Positions 5,003 through 10,160 of a stretch of DNA of 10,160 nucleotides are shown in pieces. Source of the stretch: Thermoplasmatota archaeon (GTDB taxonomy: Archaea > Thermoplasmatota > Thermoplasmata > UBA10834). The notes beneath the pieces are model-generated. The model was not told where the DNA came from and made no database searches. It saw only the letters and a list, made by a program, of their open reading frames with translations. The number at the start of each line of letters is the position of its first letter. Positions within the stretch are counted from its first letter, which is position 1. Both the position numbers and the translations under genes were made by a program. The stretch is from positions 1 to 10,160 of the forward strand of contig JAUPMC010000031.1 in NCBI GenBank assembly GCA_030836605.1. Direction: 5' to 3'.

Positions 5003-5839
5003 TTACTGGACAGAACCTGATGTTATATTGTTTTCGGATACCTGTAGCACCCGAGGAGGGTGGTTCGGGCATCGAGGGTCCAAGGGGACCTCGACCTCCT
5101 CCGCCACGTTCCGCTGACCGTCGTAGTAGAAGGTGTTCCTCAGCGCCATGTCCGTCCTGCCAGAGACCACCTTGAGGCATTCCCTGACCATGACGGCAGA
5201 CACGACGCTCGTGGTCGTTATCTCGGCGGCTAGCCGGGGCTCGTGGAACACGACCCCCTCACCCGTGCAGCTGAACCGCATGTCCGCGACCTTCGAATGT
5301 GTGCGGTTCATCCCGCATTGGACGCAGGCACCGTCCGGCGGGAGGCACACCGTCACCTTGCCCAGGAAGCCCTCCATGGCGCCGTCAATGTATGGTACGC
5401 CAGCATGGTATGCGTGTGAGTTCGCGTGCACGCGCGCGGGGATGTTATCCAGGCAGCCGAGGACGACATCGAACCCTTCGTAGAACCTGTCTGGGAGGTC
5501 CTCGAGCCTGCCCACGACCGCCCTGGCGCGGGCCTCCGGGGAAAGGCCTTCGATGCCACGCGCCACCACCTCAGCCTTGTCGCTCCCCGCCCGGGCATCC
5601 TCCCTCGTGAAGAACAGGCACCGGTTCAGGTTCGACCCCACGACACGGTCCATGTCCACGACGGTGACGCGCCTGAAACCGGAAAGCGCGAGGCACTTCC
5701 CAACCTCGTTCCCGAGCGCGCCCGCCCCGACCATGAGCACCCTGGACTTGAAGACCGAACCGAGGTCGAGCCACCCGATCCGCCTGGACCTATCGAACGG
5801 GTCCTGGTCGATGGCGCCAGGCACCAGCCTCTCCTCCAT
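5003..5839 (-). CDS. E1-like activating enzyme (ThiF/MoeB/UBA superfamily)
   Basis: A 278-aa enzyme predicted to adenylate the C-terminal Gly of the ubiquitin-like protein and probably form a thioester with it. Visible motifs are the Rossmann loop VGAGALGNEVG (37-47), VDMDRV (61-66), SNLNR (69-73), Lys88, and GCLDN (128-132), then YIDGAMEGFLGKV. A zinc site is suggested by C172-x-x-C175 and C257-x-x-H260, a CxxH in place of the usual second CxxC. Cys191 in RFSCTGEG, placed like the catalytic Cys-Thr of ubiquitin-type E1s, is the best thioester candidate. The protein is single-domain sized: no adenylation pseudo-repeat and no C-terminal ubiquitin-fold domain. I list the ATG at 5837-5839, which has no Shine-Dalgarno sequence but a possible TATA box about 28 bp upstream (near-leaderless). 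The GTG at 5822-5824 is an alternative, since GGAGGAG lies 6 nt before it. The upstream aminopeptidase ends 25 bp away. Confidence 0.92.
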   Translation of the reverse strand: MEERLVPGAIDQDPFDRSRRIGWLDLGSVFKSRVLMVGAGALGNEVGKCLALSGFRRVTVVDMDRVVGSNLNRCLFFTREDARAGSDKAEVVARGIEGLSPEARARAVVGRLEDLPDRFYEGFDVVLGCLDNIPARVHANSHAYHAGVPYIDGAMEGFLGKVTVCLPPDGACVQCGMNRTHSKVADMRFSCTGEGVVFHEPRLAAEITTTSVVSAVMVRECLKVVSGRTDMALRNTFYYDGQRNVAEEVEVPLDPRCPNHPPRVLQVSENNITSGSVQ

Positions 5840-5863
5840 GGGGCGTGGAAGAGACAGGCCGGA

Positions 5864-5871
5864 GTTAAACC
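5864..5871 (-). promoter_or_regulatory. Possible internal TATA box in front of the E1 gene
   Basis: The minus strand reads AAGGTTTAACTCC across the aminopeptidase stop codon. Its centre is about 28 bp from the E1 ATG, the distance expected for a near-leaderless start. It is a weak, short match, so read-through from the aminopeptidase gene is equally plausible. Confidence 0.25.
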
Positions 5872-6995
5872 TTCTGTTTGTCCCAGACGAGCCTGCCCGA
5901 TTCCATGATGACGGTCTCCCTCCCAGAGGAGGACATGACGGTCATGGTGGGCCTCTTGACGATCCCGTCAAGGTGTATCAGGGACTCGGCGTCCCCGTCG
6001 TAGTTGCTCCCGACGGCGAAGTGGCATGTACCGTACACCTTCTCGTCCTCGAGCATGTTCGCCACTATCCTCGCCCGCCGGTTGAGCCCTATCCCGAGCT
6101 CGCCTATGGCGGCCGCGTTCTTCAAGTATGATTCCAGGTCCTTCTTCGGCAGCTCCCCCTTGGAGGCCATCTTCCTGGCCTTGGACTGGCCCGCCGCGAT
6201 GGAGGACCTGAGCGCCTTCGCCTCCGACCTGCCTGACAGATTGGTGATGAAGCCGTTCGCGATCTCGGCGACTATCGGGGTCCTGATGACTATCTCTCCC
6301 TCGCTCAGCACGATGGATCCGTCGAAGGCTATCACCCCGCTTGCGGAGCCGAGCTCAGGGGACACATAGACCTCGCCCGAAGGCACGTTGCCGGCTGAGC
6401 CCGGCCGCCTGAAGTCCCCGTCGTCTGGCTTCGACTTCCTGCCCTTGAGGCCGATGGTCACGTCCGTCCCGCCGGGGGCGGTGACCCTCACGGAGGCCGA
6501 GGCGTTGAGATGCTTCATGAGCCTCCCGCAGTCAGACCTGAGCCTCGTGTAATCGATCGGGACGGTGCGCCTCCACATGTCCTTCGTGACACCGGGCGAC
6601 CAGAACGCCCTTGAGGTCTTCTCCTCGTAGAGCTTCTCGAAGATGCTGTTGTACTTCCTCTTGCCTTTGTAGCCCTTGAGGAGGCCGACCTTGTCCTTCC
6701 CCAGCTTGTCCGCGCTGATGGAGAGCAGTACATCCGGTTCGGCGTGCATCGCCTTGACGATCGTCTCCTCGGTGAAGTCGAACTGCCCCTTCGCCTCCTG
6801 GAACGCCAGCACTGGAGCCGCGCCGGCCTTGGCCGCCGCGTCGAATATGGCCATGGATATCTCGCGCACGTCCCTGTCGGGGTTGGTCACGATGAATATC
6901 GTCTCGCCCTTCTTGAGGCCGAGCACGTCCTTGACCGCTGCCCTTGCGCCCGCGACTAGCGACCTGTCGTACCCACTTCCTTCGGTGAACCCCAT
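5865..6995 (-). CDS. M29-type metallo-aminopeptidase (aminopeptidase T / AmpS family)
   Basis: A 376-aa enzyme predicted to remove N-terminal residues from peptides in the cytoplasm. The C-terminal half carries the M29 metal-binding pattern: GNVPSGEVYVSPELGSASG (202-220) with Glu208, IGELGIGLN (297-305) with Glu299, GTCHFAVGSN (322-331) with His325, and LIHLDGIVKRPT (339-350) with His341 and Asp343. The N-terminal half has the usual Rossmann-like region (KKGETIFIVTNPDRDVREI). Length is slightly below the ~400 aa of classical members. The ATG at 6993-6995 has only a weak GGTGTGAG upstream. It lies 78 bp from the methyltransferase gene and 25 bp before the E1 gene, so it may be the first gene of the ubiquitin-like operon. 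Trimming of proteasome or protease products is an attractive but unproven role. A more divergent COG2309 member with unknown substrate is the main alternative. Confidence 0.85.
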   Translation of the reverse strand: MGFTEGSGYDRSLVAGARAAVKDVLGLKKGETIFIVTNPDRDVREISMAIFDAAAKAGAAPVLAFQEAKGQFDFTEETIVKAMHAEPDVLLSISADKLGKDKVGLLKGYKGKRKYNSIFEKLYEEKTSRAFWSPGVTKDMWRRTVPIDYTRLRSDCGRLMKHLNASASVRVTAPGGTDVTIGLKGRKSKPDDGDFRRPGSAGNVPSGEVYVSPELGSASGVIAFDGSIVLSEGEIVIRTPIVAEIANGFITNLSGRSEAKALRSSIAAGQSKARKMASKGELPKKDLESYLKNAAAIGELGIGLNRRARIVANMLEDEKVYGTCHFAVGSNYDGDAESLIHLDGIVKRPTMTVMSSSGRETVIMESGRLVWDKQKV

Positions 6996-7073
6996 GCACT
7001 CACACCGGCAAGTGATTCGCCGCGCAGCACATAATCCTTCACCACGCGCGGGCCCCCTGTCCGGAGGACACGC

Positions 7074-8534
7074 TCAGAACCGCAGGTAGTCCGTGGGGAC
7101 GGCCGCCTTGATGGCCGCCTCGTCGTACTTCCTCAGGATGGACTTGACCATCTGGGCGGCGCCCTTGTCCATCGCCATCGGCCGGTGCTCCGCGAGTATC
7201 CGCTTGGCCTCCCTGCGCGCGGCGAGCCTGATGGGCTCCTCGGCCGAGTCCTGGGGCGGGGGGAGCTGGGCGATCTTCGGCAGCAGGTTCTCCTTCCTGA
7301 AGAACCTGAGCGTGTGCGTGTCCTTCATGAAGTATCCCCCTGGGCCGACCCTTGCGATCGTGTCGAACGCGAGCGTGTCCTTGGTCACGTCGATGCCTCT
7401 CCAGGCGCGCATTATGTTCCTCCACAGCTCGCAGTCCATCACGACCTGCTCGACGGACTCGCAGCCCGACCGCTCGAACCCACCTATGCCCACTATCTGG
7501 TCCGCCCCGGCCATGGCGGGCAGGAGCGCGCTAATGGCCTTCTGGTAGCCTATCTCGTACCCCGGCCTGCAGCCAGACGCGGCCGTGCCGCCGACCTGGG
7601 ACGGGATGTGGTACCTGCGGGCCATCTGACAGCCCGCGGAGTTGATCAGGGCGCCCTCGGTCGAGCCCGACAGGAACACGCCTGTCTTCATGTCCATCGG
7701 CCCCGACTCGGAGCTGTACAGGACGGGCGCGCCGGCCTTCGCGGCCTGCGATATTACGAAGCCCGCGAGGTTCTCGGCGTTCACGAGCGCGACCGTGCCC
7801 GCGAGCGTCACTGGGGCCACCGAGCCGGATATCGCCATGGACAGGTGCACCACCGGCAGGCCCGCGAGGGCGAACTCTATGACCGCCTCAATGTCCCCCT
7901 CCTCGTACCTGAGGGGCGTGATGGGCGTGTGAGTGATGGATATGATCGGCCTCTTGGCCAGCTCCTCCTCGGAGCCCACGACCGCGGCCGCGGCCTCGAT
8001 CTGGAACCGAGCGTCCTCGACCGACCCGGCCCCGTGCTGGATGTGCTTGCCCGTGTTGAACAAGGACGCCACGAACTCGTGGTTATTGGACACGTCCGGG
8101 GGCAGGTCAGTGGCGACGACCTCGGGCCAGTAAAGGTCCACCTCCGGCATCGCGTCGCAGACGAGGGTGAGGTCGACAAGGTCCCTGGCCGTGGACTTCC
8201 TCTTGACCTGGGCGTCGATGTCCCACACATCTGTCGGCTGGCCGTCGTTGACTCCGTAGACCCTGTCCGTGGCGGGCATCCTCAGGTCCCGGGCCTTGTC
8301 CCTGGCGGCCATGACGAACTCCTTGGGGGCATTCGAGAGCGCCTCCCTGACCATGGCCTCGGATATCCTCGCCGTCTGGGCCTTCTCGTCGACGGAGGCC
8401 CCCTTCGCCTTGAGCATCGCGAGCGCCCTCTGGCTCGTGACCTTGATGCCCACCTCCTCGAGGATCCTGATGGACTCCTCGTGGACCGCATCCTCATGCT
8501 CCTTGCTCAGGGGGTTGAAAACCGACTTCGACAC
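7074..8534 (-). CDS. MttB-family (trimethylamine methyltransferase superfamily) protein without pyrrolysine
   Basis: A 486-aa TIM-barrel protein of the MttB superfamily (COG5598), whose members move a methyl group from a quaternary or tertiary amine to a corrinoid protein. Supporting segments are the N-terminal helix EDAVHEESIRILEEVGIKV (14-32), GVNDGQPTDVWD (94-105), HTPITPLRY (202-210), SSESGPMDMKTG (274-285), STEGALINSAGCQMARRY (291-308) and SQVGGTAASGCRPGYEIGY (312-330). The frame is continuous to a TGA with no in-frame amber codon, so it belongs to the non-pyrrolysine branch, which includes glycine betaine, proline betaine and carnitine demethylases; the actual substrate cannot be told. 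No corrinoid protein, reactivase or MtbA-like partner is present nearby. The start is a GTG at 8532-8534, a few bases after AGGA; a TATA-like box lies about 40 bp upstream. Confidence is high for family, low for substrate. Confidence 0.9.
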   Translation of the reverse strand: MSKSVFNPLSKEHEDAVHEESIRILEEVGIKVTSQRALAMLKAKGASVDEKAQTARISEAMVREALSNAPKEFVMAARDKARDLRMPATDRVYGVNDGQPTDVWDIDAQVKRKSTARDLVDLTLVCDAMPEVDLYWPEVVATDLPPDVSNNHEFVASLFNTGKHIQHGAGSVEDARFQIEAAAAVVGSEEELAKRPIISITHTPITPLRYEEGDIEAVIEFALAGLPVVHLSMAISGSVAPVTLAGTVALVNAENLAGFVISQAAKAGAPVLYSSESGPMDMKTGVFLSGSTEGALINSAGCQMARRYHIPSQVGGTAASGCRPGYEIGYQKAISALLPAMAGADQIVGIGGFERSGCESVEQVVMDCELWRNIMRAWRGIDVTKDTLAFDTIARVGPGGYFMKDTHTLRFFRKENLLPKIAQLPPPQDSAEEPIRLAARREAKRILAEHRPMAMDKGAAQMVKSILRKYDEAAIKAAVPTDYLRF

Positions 8535-8571
8535 TCTATCATCCTGCTTGGAGGGGGGAAACTAGTACTCC

Positions 8572-8580
8572 GATAAAAAC
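8572..8580 (-). promoter_or_regulatory. Likely TATA box of the MttB-family gene
   Basis: The minus strand reads GGGTTTTTATCGG, giving a predicted start near 8550 and a leader of about 16 nt. A second AT-rich candidate, GCGTTTATTAAGCG, lies farther upstream at about 8605-8613. Either would drive the methyltransferase separately from the thioesterase gene. Confidence 0.5.
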
Positions 8581-8626
8581 CCATGAGTCGGCCGGTCCGG
8601 GCGCTTAATAAACGCTTCGCAGTGGG

Positions 8627-9130
8627 TCAGGCCTTGGACCTGAAGCCCTCGACGGCCTTCTCCTCCAGTCTCCTGGCCCTCCGGGCGACCGCCTCGCGGT
8701 TCCTCCGAACATCCTCGTCGTTCTCCAGTTCGAGCCTCGGCACCGGGCACGGTCTCCCGTCCGGCCCCAGCGCGACCACTGTGAGATACGACGAGCCCGT
8801 GTGCCTGACCGTGCCCGTCCTCGGGTCCATCGCCTCTATACGCACCCCGACCTCCATCGACGACCGCCACACGGCGTTCACGTTCGCCTTGAGCGTGAGG
8901 AGGTCCCCGACATTCACGGGCGACATGAAAGCCATGCGGTCGACGGACGCGGTCACCACGTTCGCGCGCGCGTGCATCGTCGCCGCCACGTACGCGATCT
9001 CGTCGACCATCTTGAGTATGGTGCCCCCGAACACGTTGCCCGCGACGTTGGCGTCCTGGGGCATCATGACCCTCGCGACGACGGTCCTGGAATCGGACAC
9101 CTTCCTCTCGGACACTGACTCTATCGACAC
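8627..9130 (-). CDS. Hotdog-fold acyl-CoA thioesterase (YciA/BACH-like)
   Basis: A 167-aa protein predicted to hydrolyse acyl-CoA thioesters in the cytoplasm. It has the acyl-CoA hydrolase pattern: MMPQDANVAGNVFGG (22-36), ILKMVDEIA (38-46) with the conserved Asp43, VVTASVDRMAFMSPVNVGD (58-76), and WRSSMEVGVRIEA (88-100). A highly charged helix (about 135-160) follows the fold, as in other members of the family. I chose the GTG at 9128-9130, because GGTGAGG lies 5 nt before it; the TTG directly upstream (9131-9133) is too close to that site. The ribosome site contains the stop of the upstream surface-protein gene, so the two are probably co-transcribed. The acyl substrate cannot be inferred. 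Confidence 0.9.
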   Translation of the reverse strand: MSIESVSERKVSDSRTVVARVMMPQDANVAGNVFGGTILKMVDEIAYVAATMHARANVVTASVDRMAFMSPVNVGDLLTLKANVNAVWRSSMEVGVRIEAMDPRTGTVRHTGSSYLTVVALGPDGRPCPVPRLELENDEDVRRNREAVARRARRLEEKAVEGFRSKA

Positions 9131-9137
9131 CAATGCC

Positions 9138-10055
9138 TCACCCGGTCTGCGGAGGGGGCGGCGGCATCTGCTGAGGCACCTGAACCGGGGTCTGGCCCCT
9201 CTTCCGCATCAGCAGCAGCACCACCACGATGGCGACCACTATGAGTATGACGGCGCCCACAACTATCAGCAACACCAGGCTGTCCCCGGAATACGAGTAC
9301 TCCGTGAGCTCAAGGGTGAAGTACGGCGTCGTGTCGCCTACCGAGTATGAGGACATCTTGACCCACGAGCCGACTTCTGACGAGTACCAGTAGACCTCGT
9401 AGTTGTCCGAGCTGTCAGTCTCCGTTATCTTCAGGCAGGTGAACGTTCCGGCCGCGGTCGTCACCGTCTCCTCGGCAGCCGCGACAGAGTACGAGCATGT
9501 CTCCTGGTACTCGTCGGTCGATGTGATGGGCAGATCCTCATCGACCCAGACCGTGTGCGCGCTCGTGACGTTGGTCGTCTCGTCCCACTCGTCGCCGGTC
9601 CCGGTCTGGCCGTCCACGAAACCGGTCATGAGCGGCGGAGAGTATGTGGAGACATCGTGCGTCTCGACCCTCGAGACTACGGTCCCCAGGGCGGTGAGGT
9701 TGGTCCACATGTGCATGTCGTCCTGGACGCTGGCTAGGCTGCCCTCGACCTCGTAGATGAAACCGTTGAAGACCATCTCGACGCCTGCGAGGTCGTCCAT
9801 CTCGCTTGCCATCGAACCGGTCACCTTCAGGACGTTGACATCGTACGACTCCGAGCCCACAGTCAGGGAATCCTTCGCCTCGAACTCGTACCTGAACCCT
9901 CCCGTGACCGCGATGCCATCGTAGTCCATGCCGCCCTCATACACCCAATAGTCTCCCTCGGACCGGTCCAGCGCCGTCACCGGGGCGGCGAACAACGACA
10001 AGACCGCGGTGAGGACGACCGCGCACGCGAGAACCGCTTTTGAGAACCCCATCAT
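9138..10055 (-). CDS. Signal-anchored surface protein with Pro-rich cytoplasmic tail (unknown function)
   Basis: I do not recognise a named family. The 305-aa product has a signal peptide (about 1-28, hydrophobic LACAVVLTAVLSLFAAPVTA), an acidic outer domain of about 230 residues rich in Thr, Ser, Tyr and Asp, one membrane helix (about 259-283), a basic MRKRG stop-transfer, and a Gln/Pro-rich inner tail with five consecutive prolines. The outer part starts with a DYWVYEGG-type segment and ends with YWYSSEVGSWVKM, a pattern I associate with repeated lipoprotein-like domains in Thermoplasmata surface proteins. C187 and C207 may form a disulfide; two sequons are visible (N119, N162). The frame extends to a GTG at 10095-10097, but the ATG at 10053-10055 puts the signal peptide at the N-terminus and is preferred; a second ATG follows immediately. 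The stop is 7 bp from the thioesterase start. Confidence 0.78.
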   Translation of the reverse strand: MMGFSKAVLACAVVLTAVLSLFAAPVTALDRSEGDYWVYEGGMDYDGIAVTGGFRYEFEAKDSLTVGSESYDVNVLKVTGSMASEMDDLAGVEMVFNGFIYEVEGSLASVQDDMHMWTNLTALGTVVSRVETHDVSTYSPPLMTGFVDGQTGTGDEWDETTNVTSAHTVWVDEDLPITSTDEYQETCSYSVAAAEETVTTAAGTFTCLKITETDSSDNYEVYWYSSEVGSWVKMSSYSVGDTTPYFTLELTEYSYSGDSLVLLIVVGAVILIVVAIVVVLLLMRKRGQTPVQVPQQMPPPPPQTG

Positions 10056-10100
10056 AGCACTCTCTGAGCCGTATAACACGCCTCCGAGAGTGGTCACGGG

Positions 10101-10108
10101 GTAAAAAC
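10101..10108 (-). promoter_or_regulatory. Possible TATA box for the surface-protein / thioesterase genes
   Basis: The minus strand reads AGGTTTTTACCCC, very like the GGGTTTTTATCGG ahead of the MttB-family gene. It predicts a start near 10078 and a leader of about 23 nt to the ATG at 10055, which supports that ATG over the GTG at 10097. GTTATACG at about 10072-10079 is another AT-rich match but is too close to the ATG. Confidence 0.4.
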
Positions 10109-10135
10109 CTTGTCCTGCTGGAGGAGGCGTGGCAA

Positions 10136-10151
10136 AGGACTATAATGTCCT
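10136..10151. repeat. Short inverted repeat AGGAC-TATAAT-GTCCT at the window edge
   Basis: A 5-bp perfect stem separated by an AT-rich hexamer, in the spacer upstream of the surface-protein gene. It could be an operator over an AT-rich promoter of a gene outside the window, or chance; the sequence beyond the edge is not available. Confidence 0.25.
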
Positions 10152-10160
10152 AAACTCTAA

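Noticed and set aside
7041..7075. TGTCC-TCC-GGACA hairpin just after the MttB-family stop as a terminator
   Set aside because: The stem is only 5 bp and no T-rich tract follows it on the minus strand; archaeal terminators normally need one.
7185..8576. 463-codon plus-strand frame opposite the MttB-family gene
   Set aside because: It mirrors the codon pattern of a strongly supported gene on the other strand and shows no recognisable domain.
10056..10097. Longer form of the right-hand surface protein starting at a GTG
   Set aside because: It would place 14 polar residues before the signal peptide and has no clear ribosome binding site; the ATG at 10055 fits better.
1..10160. CRISPR arrays, insertion sequences, tRNA or rRNA genes
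   Set aside because: No regularly spaced repeats, transposase-like proteins, terminal inverted repeats or tRNA-like folds were found on reading through the window.

Overview
The window reads as a stretch of GC-rich archaeal chromosome, most likely from a Thermoplasmatota-like euryarchaeon, possibly near Methanomassiliicoccales. The evidence for archaea is the adjacent archaeal-type ribosomal genes eL18 and uL13, AT-rich TATA-like boxes in an otherwise GC-rich sequence, GTG starts, ATGA and GTGA stop/start overlaps, and a 6-phospho-3-hexuloisomerase of the archaeal type. The order-level placement is a judgement from general gene content (an MttB-family methyltransferase, signal-anchored surface proteins with one C-terminal membrane helix) and was not tested.

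Layout. At the left edge, on the minus strand, is a ribosomal operon (eL18, then uL13 running off the window). A 221-bp divergent spacer follows, holding two outward-facing TATA boxes and a GC-rich block of repeats. On the plus strand are two translationally coupled genes: an endonuclease IV / xylose isomerase-like TIM barrel and a SIS-domain 6-phospho-3-hexuloisomerase. Everything from 2404 to 10055 is on the minus strand. Reading in the direction of transcription (right to left) the genes are: a signal-anchored surface protein, a hotdog acyl-CoA thioesterase, an MttB-family methyltransferase without an in-frame amber codon, an M29-type aminopeptidase, and then a tight cluster of E1-like activating enzyme, ubiquitin-like protein, E2 conjugating enzyme and Rpn11-like JAMM protease, followed by a second, sequon-rich surface glycoprotein.

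The centrepiece is the cluster at 3571-5839. It encodes what looks like a complete minimal ubiquitin-type modification system. The E1 has a nucleotide-binding loop and a candidate catalytic cysteine. The 82-residue ubiquitin-like protein ends exactly in Gly-Gly. The E2 has the HPN motif, a catalytic cysteine and the Trp-to-PNP spacing of eukaryotic E2s. The JAMM protein has an intact metal site in an Rpn11-like sequence context. The four genes are separated by 4 bp, 5 bp and an 8-bp overlap, so they are almost certainly co-transcribed. No RING or other E3 is seen in the window. Comparable operons are known from Caldiarchaeum, Asgard archaea and bacteria (Bil and related systems). This one has the order E1-Ubl-E2-JAMM and is flanked by an aminopeptidase and a surface glycoprotein. 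Whether it has been described in this lineage cannot be decided from the sequence alone.
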